From positions 1-64,000 of IMG/VR virus record IMGVR_UViG_3300037153_000221: a DNA stretch of 64,000 nt; one strand, given 5' to 3'. The position numbers and the translations under genes were made by a program. The notes beneath the pieces are model-generated. The model was given only the letters and a program-made list of their open reading frames with translations. It was not told the origin of the DNA and searched no databases. Origin of the DNA: a virus. Shown one piece after another: positions 9,513 to 18,523 of the stretch. The first letter of the stretch is position 1. Each line of letters begins with the position of its first letter.

Positions 9513-10088
9513 TTGCGAATCGCAATCGCGGCGGCGCTCTCGACCGCCGCCCTCGCCTTCGTACTTCCATCCACCGCGTCCGCCGACATGGCGGACTGCA
9601 AGCCGAAGCTGGAGCGCAACTACTCCAAGCATTACCGGCAGGTAGCACACAAGCACGGCACTCGTGCACCGGGGCGCAATATCCGCAGGCAAGGGGTCCT
9701 GTTCCGTCACGTCACCTTCAGAGCGACGTGCGGGGAGATCCGGCGCAGCGACCACCAGTTGAAGAAGCTGTTGGCGCGCCCGACGTTCGCTGAACTCACA
9801 CGGCTGGCCGTGCCGCCGCCGCAACCACCGGCAGGCGTCCAGTCAACTACACAACGTGCCACGGGTGGTCCACTAGCCTCCATCCGCGCGTGCGAGTCCG
9901 GGGGCAACTACGCCACGAACACCGGCAACGGGTTCTACGGCGCCTACCAGTTCACCCTGGAGACCTGGCAAGCCATGGGTGGCAGTGGACTGCCGTCCAA
10001 CGCTAGCCCGGCCGAGCAGGACATGCGGGCCGCGAAGCTCTGGAACGGGGGAGCCGGAGCCGGTAACTGGCCCGTTTGCGGCCACTGA
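9513..10088 (+). CDS. secreted Rpf-like (transglycosylase-like) wall hydrolase
   Basis: 191 residues starting with TTG, chosen because AGGAG lies 6 nt upstream and the protein then begins with a clean signal peptide (about residues 1-24, cleavage after ASA). The C-terminal domain, about residues 120-191, has IRACESGGNY...GFYGAYQF and ends WPVCG. That is the resuscitation-promoting-factor or transglycosylase-like domain of actinobacteria, with Glu near residue 128 as the likely catalytic acid. It would cut peptidoglycan outside the membrane. A perfect hairpin follows the stop. A structural wall-opening role or a secreted lysin are both possible. Confidence 0.75.
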   Translation: MRIAIAAALSTAALAFVLPSTASADMADCKPKLERNYSKHYRQVAHKHGTRAPGRNIRRQGVLFRHVTFRATCGEIRRSDHQLKKLLARPTFAELTRLAVPPPQPPAGVQSTTQRATGGPLASIRACESGGNYATNTGNGFYGAYQFTLETWQAMGGSGLPSNASPAEQDMRAAKLWNGGAGAGNWPVCGH

Positions 10089-10147
10089 CGGCGCCTGCTA
10101 GCATCGCGGGCCGAGCGACATCGGCATCCGCTCTACCTCCAAACGCT

Positions 10148-10180
10148 CGACGGGCCGCGCCCACAAGGTGCGGCCCGTCG
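10148..10180 (+). terminator. hairpin, probable terminator
   Basis: A perfect 11-bp inverted repeat (CGACGGGCCGC / GCGGCCCGTCG) with an 11-nt loop lies 60 nt after the Rpf-like gene. The following tract TGTGTCT is a poor U-run, so termination may be weak. Confidence 0.5.
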
Positions 10181-10214
10181 TGTGTCTCGACTCCTCCCAG
10201 CAGCCGTTCTACCC

Positions 10215-10307
10215 ATGGACCAGACCGACCTAACCGCCCTCGTGATCCTGTTCTTCGTGGTGCTCCTGGCGATCATCACGGTGCTTGCGGTCATCAACTC
10301 CGGCTGA
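10215..10307 (+). CDS. tiny single-span membrane peptide (30 aa)
   Basis: ATG to TGA encodes 30 residues. After a polar MDQTDL start almost everything is hydrophobic (LVILFFVVLLAIITVLAV), so it is a single transmembrane helix. No clear ribosome-binding site is seen. Its place after a wall hydrolase could fit a lysis accessory peptide, but this is speculative. Confidence 0.4.
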   Translation: MDQTDLTALVILFFVVLLAIITVLAVINSG

Positions 10308-10384
10308 CCAGCGTTCCGTCCGCAGCGACGGATAGGGTGTGTAGCACGATGCCACACACGACTGGAGTTCGGAGGTAGCTAGAG

Positions 10385-11479
10385 ATGGCAGCGACGCAGG
10401 AGGGGCCGAAGCGCCTGGAGCCGCTTCGCTACGGAAGCCGGTGGCTGTACGCACCGCCGAGTGAGGAGGACGTGAAGACCTGGTTCGACGGCCAGCGCCT
10501 GCATCCGGGGATGGCGCATGAGCCGTACTACGGCGGGATCGTGCTGATCGGCGCCAAGGAGAAGATCCAGCAGACGTTCGAGAACGCCAACGGGACGCTG
10601 CTCCAGCGCGAGATCGAGCGCATGACGTTCACCCCATACGTCAAGGTGGACACGCGCATCGCCTACTTCCACGACCTGATCGCGGCGCTCAATGCGGAGG
10701 ACCCGTTCAAGTACATCCCGGTCATCGAGCCGGTGCCGGTGAAGATCATCACCGACCGCAACTCGCCGTACTACAACGAGCACTTGCCCGAGGGCTACTT
10801 CATGTTCCCGGTGCGCAACAACACCGAACGGGAGTCCTTCAATCGCTACATCGGCGCGCGCTGGCGGGTCGCCATCTACGAGGCCGACCAGTACATGAAC
10901 GCCATCGCGGGCAAGGAGCCGCGTCCACTGATCCAGGGCGTCGGCACCAAGCAGTCGCTCCTGGTGAAGCAGTACGCCGACGACAACGTGCTGATGAAGG
11001 CCGAGACCGGCGCCATCGGGCGCGCGCTAGGCGTGGCGGGCATCCTCGTGGTCGGCACTGGCATCGCCACGGCCGAGGACATGCAGGAGTTCCAGAGCGC
11101 GCCGCCGCCCGGTCAGGCAGCCGGGGACATCACGCCGCTGCCCGAGATCGTCGCTCCGTCCGAGCCGCAGGCGGGCGTGCGCCAGGAAGGCCCGGAGGCC
11201 GAGGGCCAGGTGAACATGCCCGGCGTCAACGACCAGGGCGCGGTGGTCCCGGACGAGTCCACGCCGCAGGAGCGTGACGAGGAGATGCGCGCACGGGCGC
11301 GCACGCTTTCGGACGAACTGAAGTCTGTATCTCCGGCTGCGCACGCCGCCTACGTCGAGTGGTACACCAAGGAGCGCCAGTTCCCGGCGCTCGACCAACT
11401 CAGCGGCCCGGCGCTCAACGGCGCCGTCGTGGCGCTGGAGCGCAAGCTGGACGAGGCGCGGCAGGCGAGCACGGCATGA
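10385..11479 (+). CDS. putative single-strand annealing / recombination protein
   Basis: 364 residues; GGAGG lies 8 nt before ATG, and TAGCAC with flanking GTGTG/CACAC sits about 45 nt upstream. A central segment near residues 205-230 reads ETGAIGRALG...GIATAED, a pattern seen in phage annealing proteins of the ERF/Sak type. The C-terminal third is Pro/Glu/Gln-rich and probably disordered. The next genes are RusA-like and PD-(D/E)XK nuclease-like, which supports a recombination role. Family assignment is tentative. Confidence 0.5.
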   Translation: MAATQEGPKRLEPLRYGSRWLYAPPSEEDVKTWFDGQRLHPGMAHEPYYGGIVLIGAKEKIQQTFENANGTLLQREIERMTFTPYVKVDTRIAYFHDLIAALNAEDPFKYIPVIEPVPVKIITDRNSPYYNEHLPEGYFMFPVRNNTERESFNRYIGARWRVAIYEADQYMNAIAGKEPRPLIQGVGTKQSLLVKQYADDNVLMKAETGAIGRALGVAGILVVGTGIATAEDMQEFQSAPPPGQAAGDITPLPEIVAPSEPQAGVRQEGPEAEGQVNMPGVNDQGAVVPDESTPQERDEEMRARARTLSDELKSVSPAAHAAYVEWYTKERQFPALDQLSGPALNGAVVALERKLDEARQASTA

Positions 11480-12015
11480 GCGAGTTCGACGGGAGCGTGA
11501 CCGTCTTCTACGACGACACGCCGACCACCGTCAACAAGGGCGGTGGCGGCTCGCGCGGGCACTGGTCCAAGGGCCACAAGGAGAAGCAGCGCTGGGAAGG
11601 CGTCTATCTCGCGCTATTCCTCCAGGCCAAGCTGCCGAGGCGCCTGGACTTCGTGCGCGTCCACATCCTGCTGGAGTATGCGAGGCCGAACACCAAGCGC
11701 GATCCGGAGAACTTCCGTCACCCTGTAGTGAAGCCGCTGGCCGACGCCTTCGTGAAGGCGGGCTACCTCAAGGACGACAACCCCGACTACTTCGATGTCG
11801 GCAGCCTGACCATCAGCCGCGACAAGCTGGACGCTCCGAAAACCATCAAGTCGCGGATCACCGTCACCATCGACTACAGGTTGGCCAGCGCCGACCCGGA
11901 GCCGTATGGTCTGGCGGCCCCGGCACCGGGCGGCGCGGCAGGCGCAACGGGCCGGGACGTGGGGGATGATGCTCACGCCCGGCGAACGCCCACGCGCCAG
12001 CCTACTAGGAGGTGA
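11476..12015 (+). CDS. RusA-like Holliday-junction resolvase
   Basis: 179 residues from an ATG that overlaps the previous stop (ATGA). A conserved stretch, NTKRDPENFRHPVVKPLADA then KDDNPDYF, corresponds to the RusA motif of an Asp-x-x-Asn pair followed by an acidic DD turn that binds metal. RusA enzymes cut four-way junctions made in recombination and replication. The last 40 residues are low-complexity Ala/Gly/Arg. This phage also carries a RuvB-like ATPase in the opposite arm. Confidence 0.65.
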   Translation: MSEFDGSVTVFYDDTPTTVNKGGGGSRGHWSKGHKEKQRWEGVYLALFLQAKLPRRLDFVRVHILLEYARPNTKRDPENFRHPVVKPLADAFVKAGYLKDDNPDYFDVGSLTISRDKLDAPKTIKSRITVTIDYRLASADPEPYGLAAPAPGGAAGATGRDVGDDAHARRTPTRQPTRR

Positions 12016-12021
12016 CGCGAG

Positions 12022-13227
12022 TTGCTACTACCCGGTGACGCCATCGGAATATCAGACATCCTCCAGTACAGGGCGTGCGCGCAACTGTTCGCCTTCGGGA
12101 TGCGCCGCCACGTCCCGCTGCCCGAGCGCTTCCAGCTATACGCGGGCGAGGCCGACGAGCCGCCCGAGTCCGAGAGCTATGCCACCGCTTACGGGCACGC
12201 CGCCCACGAGATGGTGGAGATGGTCGAGGTGACCGGCTGTTCGCACGACGTGGCCGTGGACAGCGTGTGGCCCAAGTACCAGCACTGGCTGGACCCCGAC
12301 GACCTGGACCGGCTGCGCGCAGACCTGGACACCTGGGAGGGCCGCCGAGTTCAGGGCTTCAGGCTGATTGGAACCGAACTTGAGTTGCGAGTTCCGCTGT
12401 TCGTCCACGACGGCCGCCAGATCTACTTCCGTGGCCGGATCGACGCGCTCTACCAGCACCTCCAGAACCCGGCCTTCTTCTACTCGCGCGACTACAAGTC
12501 CAGCCGCTGGCCCAAGTCCGAGGCCGAGGTGCACAAGGATCTCCAGCAGTGGGCGTACAACTGGATGGTCCACGAATACTTCCCCGAGTGCGCGCGGCTC
12601 ATACAGATCTACGACCAGTTCCGCTTCGGCGCCATCCCCACCCAGAAGAACGACGAGCAGCGCAAGCGCATCAAGGACTGGCTGATCCGTCAGGTGAAGG
12701 CGATCCTCGCCGACGACCGGCTGAAGCCCACCAGCAACGACATGTGTCACTTCTGCCCGATTCTTCTCGACTGCCGCGTCACCCATCAGAGCGGCGACTA
12801 CTGGGTCAACCGGCTGGGGGCGCTCGCGCCCGAGAAGAAGGTCGGCCGCAAGATCCAAGTCCAACTCACGCAGGAGTTCGCGGGCTACGAGATCTACGCC
12901 GAGCTACTGCCCCGCGTCAAGCGCGCCCAGAAGGTCATGGAGCGCTTCATCGCGGCCGTCGAAGGCGACCTGAAGGAGATGGACCAGGAGACCAGGGAGG
13001 CGCTGGGGTTCGAGCTTTCCCGGCCGCGCCGACTGGACACCTGGGACGCTGACGCCAAACGGCAGTTGCTCGCTGAGTTCGGCGACGATGCCGTCCACCT
13101 GATGCGCGTGACCAAGACGGACGTGGAGGAGTTCTTCGGCGCCGACTCCGATGAAGCGCGCCGGATCATCAACATGGCGTCCAAGCGTGAGACCGCGCCG
13201 TCCCTCAAGCAGCGAAAGGCAGCGTGA
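12022..13227 (+). CDS. PD-(D/E)XK superfamily nuclease (Cas4/RecB-like)
   Basis: 401 residues beginning with TTG, preceded by a near-perfect AGGAGGTGA site 7 nt upstream. The nuclease core shows FRGRIDALY followed by FYSRDYKSSRW (D...DYK motif, about residues 140-165). A Cys group, MCHFCPILLDC near residue 245, resembles the Fe-S cluster residues of Cas4/AddB-type exonucleases. It probably resects or processes DNA ends together with the neighbouring annealing-like and RusA-like proteins. Confidence 0.65.
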   Translation: MLLPGDAIGISDILQYRACAQLFAFGMRRHVPLPERFQLYAGEADEPPESESYATAYGHAAHEMVEMVEVTGCSHDVAVDSVWPKYQHWLDPDDLDRLRADLDTWEGRRVQGFRLIGTELELRVPLFVHDGRQIYFRGRIDALYQHLQNPAFFYSRDYKSSRWPKSEAEVHKDLQQWAYNWMVHEYFPECARLIQIYDQFRFGAIPTQKNDEQRKRIKDWLIRQVKAILADDRLKPTSNDMCHFCPILLDCRVTHQSGDYWVNRLGALAPEKKVGRKIQVQLTQEFAGYEIYAELLPRVKRAQKVMERFIAAVEGDLKEMDQETREALGFELSRPRRLDTWDADAKRQLLAEFGDDAVHLMRVTKTDVEEFFGADSDEARRIINMASKRETAPSLKQRKAA

Positions 13228-13228
13228 G

Positions 13229-13495
13229 ATGGGAGTCGTAATCCAGATCGTCGGACTGGCGGCAGGAGATATCACGGGCGCCGAGGGCAAGTACGTCAAG
13301 GAGTACACGCCGAGCGGATTCGGCGGGCGCGGCGACCTGGTGGTCACCGACGAGATCGCGGACGCCAAGCTCTACCCGGACCTGGTGGCGGCGTGGGAGG
13401 AGTACAAGCGGGTCTCGGACACGCACCCGTGGCGCAGCGATGGCAAGCCCAACCGGCCGCTGACCGCGTTCACGGTGTCGATGCAGAACGTCTAA
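13229..13495 (+). CDS. hypothetical protein in the recombination operon (88 aa)
   Basis: Starts at an ATG one base after the nuclease stop. 88 residues, soluble, with a Gly-rich centre and no recognised motif. Close spacing indicates co-expression with the recombination genes. It is followed by a 300-nt region without an obvious gene. Confidence 0.6.
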   Translation: MGVVIQIVGLAAGDITGAEGKYVKEYTPSGFGGRGDLVVTDEIADAKLYPDLVAAWEEYKRVSDTHPWRSDGKPNRPLTAFTVSMQNV

Positions 13496-13796
13496 GATCT
13501 GACGACAGTCCAGGGTTCAGATCCGGGGCGGCCAGCTTTCGGACTTGTTCCCGCATCTTCGGAGAAAAGTCCGTGACGACGGCGAAGCTCCATGCTACGG
13601 TGCCGCGAAACGCGAGCGGTCAGAGATGTGGCCGTAGCGCAGACATAGCGAGAGGGCCGAAGGCTCCACCGTGATCGCTGGCGGTGATCTTGTAGGCGGT
13701 GCCCCCGACCCTCTGCGGGATGACGCTGAGAGCCAGTCGCCTGGACCCAGCGAGGCCCACTGTAGCACGGCGCGACAGTCCTTCGAGCTAGCACGG
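13496..13796. other. intergenic region between recombination and replication genes
   Basis: About 300 nt without a convincing gene. It has short inverted repeats (GATCTGA/TCAGATC at 13496-13525; CGGACTT/AAGTCCG near 13540-13573). A -10-like TACGGT lies at 13596-13601, in a context (TACGGTGCCG) like the TACGCTGCCG box of the sigma gene. A promoter for the replication operon may lie here. I looked for a tRNA and did not find a cloverleaf. Confidence 0.4.
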
Positions 13797-13907
13797 ATGC
13801 GGTGCGACATCTGTCGCCTTCCCTGGCTCGCGTCCGGTTCCTTGGCGGACTCCCGAGAGTGCCCCTTCTGCGGGGCGAAGTTCGGAGCTAGGAGACTGGA
13901 GCAGTGA
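13797..13907 (+). CDS. small zinc-ribbon protein (36 aa)
   Basis: ATG to TGA gives 36 residues with CDIC near the start and CPFC near the end, a four-cysteine zinc-ribbon pattern. A longer reading from GTG at 13671 exists, but its first part looks non-coding. The TGA overlaps the next GTG (GTGA), so it is the first gene of the replication operon. Probable DNA- or protein-binding adaptor. Confidence 0.55.
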   Translation: MRCDICRLPWLASGSLADSRECPFCGAKFGARRLEQ

Positions 13908-14887
13908 CCAACCCCAACCCGCGCCTCCTGGACGAGCGTGTCGTCCTAATCATCCCGTCGCTGGCTGTTCATCTTGGCCTGAACGAAGCGGTGGTCCTCC
14001 AGCAGTTGCACTACGTGCTCATGCGCAACACCGCCGAGGTGAGGGATGGACTGAAGTCGGTCCGTATGACCTACGCCGACTGGCAGCGCGAGTTCCCCTG
14101 GTGGTCCGATTCGACCATCCGACGCATCTTTGATGGACTCCGTGACGCCGGTCTCGTGCGTTTCACACGCACGAAGGAGGCTGCCTGGTACGCCATCGAC
14201 CACGCTGCGGTTGACGCCAGGTTGGGCACTTCGAGAGTGGCAGATCGAGCAGAACGGAGTGGTCAATCTGAGCAGAACCCGTGTAGTGAAGAAGGTAAAG
14301 AAGAAGAAGGACTACCAGGCGGCGAAGGCACGCTGTTCGGCGGCGACGTGGCCCCGGCCGAGGAAACCCCGGACGAAGTGGCGCTCGTGTGGGAGCGCTG
14401 GGAGCAGACGTTTCCCGGCCAGAACCGTGGTGGACTCACGGGTCCACGGCGCCGGGATCTCACCAAGGCGTTGAACGCAGTCGAGGGAAACCTGGACGTG
14501 ATGCTGCGCGCTATCGCCGGATTCTCGTCCTGGCTCAAGAGCGACCGGGGAACCGGACGGCCCGAGATTCCCCGTGTCTTCGCCACGGGGATGCACGACA
14601 GGAAGAACCTCACGGACAAGATCTACGGCTGGGCCGACGAGGCGCCGTCCGACACGATCACTACGGTCCACATCTCAGAAGGGCGTCGGCGCGAGATCTC
14701 GAATCGCAAGGGGTCCATCGTGGCGATGTTCACGTACGGCGCGCAGGACGACGAGCGCAGTCCGTACTACGTCACGGCGATGCAGGACACGGCGTGGCTG
14801 AAAGACAACTTCGGCATTGAGTGGGAAGTGGTGGATGGACGCCCCGTCTTCACCGAGCCGACCAAACTTCCGGAACCGAGAACATGA
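13904..14887 (+). CDS. replisome organiser / helicase loader-like winged-helix protein
   Basis: 327 residues, GTG start overlapping the previous stop. The N-terminal 100 residues (IPSLAVHLGLNEAVVLQQLH... WWSDSTIRRIFDGLRDAGLV) match the winged-helix domain of phage replication initiators and DnaD-like proteins. An acidic linker follows (about residues 120-160), then a helical C-terminal domain. The DnaB-type helicase is encoded 640 nt downstream, so it probably loads that helicase at the origin. Confidence 0.65.
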   Translation: MTNPNPRLLDERVVLIIPSLAVHLGLNEAVVLQQLHYVLMRNTAEVRDGLKSVRMTYADWQREFPWWSDSTIRRIFDGLRDAGLVRFTRTKEAAWYAIDHAAVDARLGTSRVADRAERSGQSEQNPCSEEGKEEEGLPGGEGTLFGGDVAPAEETPDEVALVWERWEQTFPGQNRGGLTGPRRRDLTKALNAVEGNLDVMLRAIAGFSSWLKSDRGTGRPEIPRVFATGMHDRKNLTDKIYGWADEAPSDTITTVHISEGRRREISNRKGSIVAMFTYGAQDDERSPYYVTAMQDTAWLKDNFGIEWEVVDGRPVFTEPTKLPEPRT

Positions 14888-15402
14888 CAGCGATCAGAAG
14901 TGAAGCGGGTCCAGCAGTCCTGAGCCAAGACCGGCGCTACCGCTACACCCTGACGAGAGTCTGGGATGAAGAACTGCCGACGATCAACTTCATCGGGCTG
15001 AACCCTTCGACCGCCGACGAATCCGCACTCGACCCCACCCTGCGCCGTTGCCTGCGCTTCGCTCACGACTGGGGATTTGGAGCGTTCGTCGTCACCAACC
15101 TGTTCGCATACCGCGCGACAGATCCGCTGGACATGAAGCGCGCGCTCGAACCAGTGGGTGAGCACTTCCAGGACTTCAACCAGAACGACGTGCACCTACT
15201 GCACGAAGCGCGGACGGCGAGTCGGGTCGTCGCGTGCTGGGGCACGCATGGACACTTCAAGAACCGAGACCAGCATGTCCGCCGCATCTTGCAGGCGGCG
15301 ACGATCCCGCTGTATGTCTTCGGGCTGAGTAAGCACGGGTTTCCAGTCCACCCGTTGTACCAGTCCTCCGAAACCAAGCTCAAGCTGTGGCCGTACGAGT
15401 GA
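14884..15402 (+). CDS. DUF1643 family protein
   Basis: 172 residues from ATG overlapping the previous stop (ATGA). It has the hallmark of the family: NPSTADESALDPTLRRC, then FVVTNLFAYRATDPLDM, then an ACWGTHG strand. DUF1643 proteins occur in many phages and bacteria and their function is not established. It sits inside the replication operon, and its stop overlaps the start of a small membrane protein. Confidence 0.75.
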   Translation: MTAIRSEAGPAVLSQDRRYRYTLTRVWDEELPTINFIGLNPSTADESALDPTLRRCLRFAHDWGFGAFVVTNLFAYRATDPLDMKRALEPVGEHFQDFNQNDVHLLHEARTASRVVACWGTHGHFKNRDQHVRRILQAATIPLYVFGLSKHGFPVHPLYQSSETKLKLWPYE

Positions 15403-15530
15403 CCTGGTGGCTGATCGTCGGCGGGATCGTGGTGTGGATCGCTGCGGTCGCGTTCGCGCTCGCCATCATGCGCATCGTGGCGAAGGCCGACGAGCGGATC
15501 GAGCAGGAGAAGGAGCGCGAGCGTAGGTGA
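15399..15530 (+). CDS. small membrane protein upstream of dnaB (43 aa)
   Basis: GTG start overlaps the DUF1643 stop (GTGA), and its own TGA overlaps the GTG of the helicase gene. The protein is one transmembrane helix (WWLIVGGIVVWIAAVAFALAI) followed by a charged Glu/Arg/Lys tail. Overlap at both ends shows it is a real translated unit. Its role in a replication operon is unknown; membrane anchoring of the replisome is one idea. Confidence 0.6.
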   Translation: MTWWLIVGGIVVWIAAVAFALAIMRIVAKADERIEQEKERERR

Positions 15531-16900
15531 CAACGGCAGTCGTCCCCTACAGCGACGAAGGCGAGTGGAGCATCGTCGGCCAGATGATGTCCAACCCGAC
15601 GCGCGTGGCCGAGGCCATCGGCGCGCAGATCGAACTGGAGGACTTCTACCGTCCAGACGCGCGCCTGATCTTCGAGGCCATCGTGTACTCCTACTACGCG
15701 GACGAACCCGTGGACCCCGTGGTGATCGGCGACCGGCTCGCGGACCCACTGAGCAGACAGTGGAACTGCCAGCCGTCCGAGGTGCCTGGACGGCTGAAGG
15801 CGCAGGCGGACGCGCGCCGCTACGACGACAACGTGCGCGACCACGCACTGCTGATAAAGCGCCACAGCACCAACCGCCAGATGCTCGCGCTCTGCCAGGC
15901 CGTCGAGCACCGGATCGCCGAGGGCCGCGACACGCCGGAGGAGATCGGCGACTTCATGACCACCGAGGCGGCACGCCTGACCACGGGCGCCGCCAAGCGT
16001 GCCGAGATCATCTCTCACGCGGACGTGGGCCGCGAGTACATCCGCTACCTCCAGATGCAGCAGGCGGCGAGGGCGCAGGGCTTCGAGATCGGCGTTTACA
16101 CCGGACTGTCGTTCATAGATAACTGGACGCGCGGGATCGCGCCGTCCGAACTCATGATGCTGGGCGGACCGCCCGGCGTCGGCAAGTCGGCCGTCGCCTG
16201 GAGCGCCGTCGAGGGGTTCGCCCGGCGCCAGGTGACCAAGCACCCGGACAAGCGCGTCGGCGCCATGGTGTTCAGCCTGGAGATGGCGCTGGTCGGCTCG
16301 TCGGCGCGTGTCGCCACCAGGTCCAGCGGTATCGTCGGCGACAAGCTGCGCGAGGGCGACGTGACCAACGACGAACTCTCGCGCATCATCGCGTCGTGGA
16401 AGAACGACATGTACCTGCCGCTGTACTGGAACTTCGCCTCGAACTTCAAGATGTCCCAGATGCGGGCATTGATAGTCGAGGCCATCAGGCGCCATAATGT
16501 CGGACTGGTGTTGGTAGATCACTTCCGGATGTTCGATCCAGACCGGCGCATCAACAATCCAAACCAGGAGGACGAAGCCAAAGCCCGATTCCTCAAGGAA
16601 GACGTAGCCAAGGACTTGAACGTGGCCGTCATGTGTCTCGCGCACACCATCAAGCTCTCGCGCGACTACGGCGACGGCCGTCCAACCCTCAACGACCTAC
16701 GCGGGTCCGGACAGGTAGCGGCGCATTGCGACATCGTGGCGTTCATGCACATGCCCATCCTGCTAGCGACCGAGGCCGAGTTGAAGGAGAACACCTACGA
16801 CCCGCACGCCGCCGAGATGCTGTACCGAAAGAACAGGAACGGTGGACTGGGTAGAGCGAACTTCGAGTTCATTGCCCAGACCATGACCGTCCGCGACTAG
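15527..16900 (+). CDS. dnaB: DnaB-type replicative DNA helicase
   Basis: 457 residues from GTG. The N-terminal domain (residues 10-105) matches the DnaB primase-interaction domain. The RecA-like ATPase domain has Walker A GGPPGVGKS at 213-221 and Walker B LVLVDHF near 330, and further on DLRGSGQVA, a DnaB-family H4-type motif. The hexamer unwinds DNA at the phage fork. It is the last core gene of the replication operon. Confidence 0.9.
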   Translation: MTTAVVPYSDEGEWSIVGQMMSNPTRVAEAIGAQIELEDFYRPDARLIFEAIVYSYYADEPVDPVVIGDRLADPLSRQWNCQPSEVPGRLKAQADARRYDDNVRDHALLIKRHSTNRQMLALCQAVEHRIAEGRDTPEEIGDFMTTEAARLTTGAAKRAEIISHADVGREYIRYLQMQQAARAQGFEIGVYTGLSFIDNWTRGIAPSELMMLGGPPGVGKSAVAWSAVEGFARRQVTKHPDKRVGAMVFSLEMALVGSSARVATRSSGIVGDKLREGDVTNDELSRIIASWKNDMYLPLYWNFASNFKMSQMRALIVEAIRRHNVGLVLVDHFRMFDPDRRINNPNQEDEAKARFLKEDVAKDLNVAVMCLAHTIKLSRDYGDGRPTLNDLRGSGQVAAHCDIVAFMHMPILLATEAELKENTYDPHAAEMLYRKNRNGGLGRANFEFIAQTMTVRD

Positions 16901-16915
16901 AGGAGTGAACTGAAG

Positions 16916-17695
16916 TTGTCCGAACAGCAACCACAGACGCAGCCGGTGGAGGACGATCCGTTCGCCGCCCCGGCCGAAGATCCGTTCGCCGAGTCCAGCG
17001 AGCAGGGCGCGCCGCCCTCCGAGGCGCCGCCGCCCGCCGCCGAAGCGCCCGCCGAGCCGACGCCGCCCGCCGAGGCGCCGCCCATCGTGGACCGTGAGGG
17101 CGCCCCGGTGCAAGGGCCGCTCGACACCGCGCCCGAGGACCACGAGCCGCCGCCGCAGCCGGACCCGACGCCGGACCCGGACGCAGGCAGCCAGCAACCG
17201 GCCCAGGAGGCGCCCCAGCCGCCCCAGGAGCCGCAGGCGCCGCCGCCCGCAGCCCCGGAGCCTCCGGCCGCTGAGGCGCCGCAGGAGGAGCCTGCCGCGC
17301 CGCCGCCGCCGCCCGCGCCCGAGCCGACGCCGCAGCCCCCGGCCGACCCCGCAGCGCAGGGAACGCCGGACAGCAACGGCGACGGCGGGGACGAGAAGAA
17401 GTCCACCGTGCGTCACTACGTCGTGCTCTACCAGACCGGCCCGACGACGTTCGAGGTGGCCAAGCTGCTGGACGCGGACGGCCAGCCCAAGCACGCCGTC
17501 GTCGTCATGGACGGCCAGGCGTACCTGGAGGCGCGCAACAACGAGCACGCCTACAAGCTCGCCTTCCACATCCTCGGATCGCCCAAGGAGGGCGCCACGC
17601 TGTGGCCGATCCCGAAGGCGAGCTACCGACCGCGCCGTGTCCAGCCCGCCCCGCCGCAGCCCGAGCGCGAACGGCTCACGATCACGGCGACGTAA
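16916..17695 (+). CDS. Pro/Ala/Glu-rich protein with small C-terminal domain
   Basis: 259 residues from TTG with AGGAG ten bases upstream. Residues 1-160 are low-complexity Pro, Ala and Glu and must be disordered. About 90 C-terminal residues (VRHYVVLYQTGPTTFEVAKL onward) look folded. No known domain is recognised. The strong composition bias makes a scaffold, tether or multivalent linker possible; codon use fits the neighbours. Confidence 0.6.
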   Translation: MSEQQPQTQPVEDDPFAAPAEDPFAESSEQGAPPSEAPPPAAEAPAEPTPPAEAPPIVDREGAPVQGPLDTAPEDHEPPPQPDPTPDPDAGSQQPAQEAPQPPQEPQAPPPAAPEPPAAEAPQEEPAAPPPPPAPEPTPQPPADPAAQGTPDSNGDGGDEKKSTVRHYVVLYQTGPTTFEVAKLLDADGQPKHAVVVMDGQAYLEARNNEHAYKLAFHILGSPKEGATLWPIPKASYRPRRVQPAPPQPERERLTITAT

Positions 17696-17752
17696 GGCCC
17701 AACCGAAGTCCAGTGCTAGCGCCGGGGGACCAGTGCCCCCGGCGCACCGCCG

Positions 17753-18211
17753 ATGTCCGCACACCACGACCCGACCAAGGTCTTCGAGACCAGCATCATC
17801 GTCAAGGAGACCCGTGCGATCCACCAGGGTCGCAACGGGAGCACGGGCGAGGAGTACACGCTGTACCAGATCGTGGCGACCAGGCCGAACGGGCAGATGA
17901 TCGACCTGAACCTGCGCAGCTTCGAGGACTTGGCCCGCGACGAGGTGCTGCCGGTGGAGGTGACGCCGTTCGTCAGCGAGCAGTACGGCACGTCGTACAC
18001 GCTCAAGGCGAAGGCCAAGTCCAAGGCTCGCCAGGAACTGGAGCAGTTGGCCTCCAGGGTCGAACGACTGGAACGTCATCTCGGTCTAACTTCTGACTCA
18101 AGTTCGGATCTTGCCGCTGGACCCCCGCCACCGCCAGCGCCGGACCGACAACCCGCCGCCCCGCCGCCGCCGATCCAGCGGCAGGAAACCGGGGGAGGCC
18201 AAGCGTTCTAG
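17753..18211 (+). CDS. OB-like protein with coiled coil, paralogue of the gene at 29566
   Basis: 152 residues. The first 90 form a beta-rich module (GEEYTLYQIVATRPNGQMID ... YTLKAK), then a short coiled coil (LEQLASRVERLERHLG), then a Pro-rich tail. The minus-strand protein at 29566-29946 has the same order with similar phrases (WTLYRVYATELDGTPI ... YTIKIV; LESRVTDLERKL). A single-strand-DNA or nucleic-acid-binding OB fold is a guess. The two proteins may be partners or have diverged for different infection stages. Confidence 0.6.
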   Translation: MSAHHDPTKVFETSIIVKETRAIHQGRNGSTGEEYTLYQIVATRPNGQMIDLNLRSFEDLARDEVLPVEVTPFVSEQYGTSYTLKAKAKSKARQELEQLASRVERLERHLGLTSDSSSDLAAGPPPPPAPDRQPAAPPPPIQRQETGGGQAF

Positions 18212-18220
18212 GAGGAAGCG

Positions 18221-18523
18221 ATGGAGGCAGCGCCGAGGCTCCCAACCACGACCAGCAACCTGGACAAGCAGCCGAACTTCGACGCGCTCAAGCGGTGGAT
18301 GGGCCAACTTGAGTCGTGGTCTGTGGACATCTACGAGGAGCGCCAACGCCTGCTGGCCGAGAAGGAGGAGATCACCCAGGAGCGCGACGGCCTACAGCAA
18401 GTCGTCAACGACGTGGAGTGGAAGGCCGACGCTTACGACACGTTAGTGGAGAAGCTGGCCGACGCGGCACGCGGCATCGCGGACTTTCAGGAGGTGTACG
18501 ACCTGTGCGGCGTGAGAGCATGA
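18221..18523 (+). CDS. coiled-coil protein (100 aa)
   Basis: Nine bases after the previous stop, with AGGAGG 4 nt before ATG. A helical, Glu/Gln/Leu-rich protein with a coiled coil at about residues 40-75. No family recognised. Its stop overlaps the next ATG. Confidence 0.6.
   Translation: MEAAPRLPTTTSNLDKQPNFDALKRWMGQLESWSVDIYEERQRLLAEKEEITQERDGLQQVVNDVEWKADAYDTLVEKLADAARGIADFQEVYDLCGVRA

Noticed and set aside
13496-13796. A tRNA in the gap, suggested by a GGTTCAGATCC string
   Set aside because: The flanking arms do not pair as a T-arm and no D-arm, anticodon or acceptor stem could be drawn.
16763-18079. A 438-codon reading frame on the minus strand opposite dnaB and the Pro-rich gene
   Set aside because: It is a shadow of the plus-strand genes; its sequence is Arg/Leu low complexity and has no ribosome-binding site.
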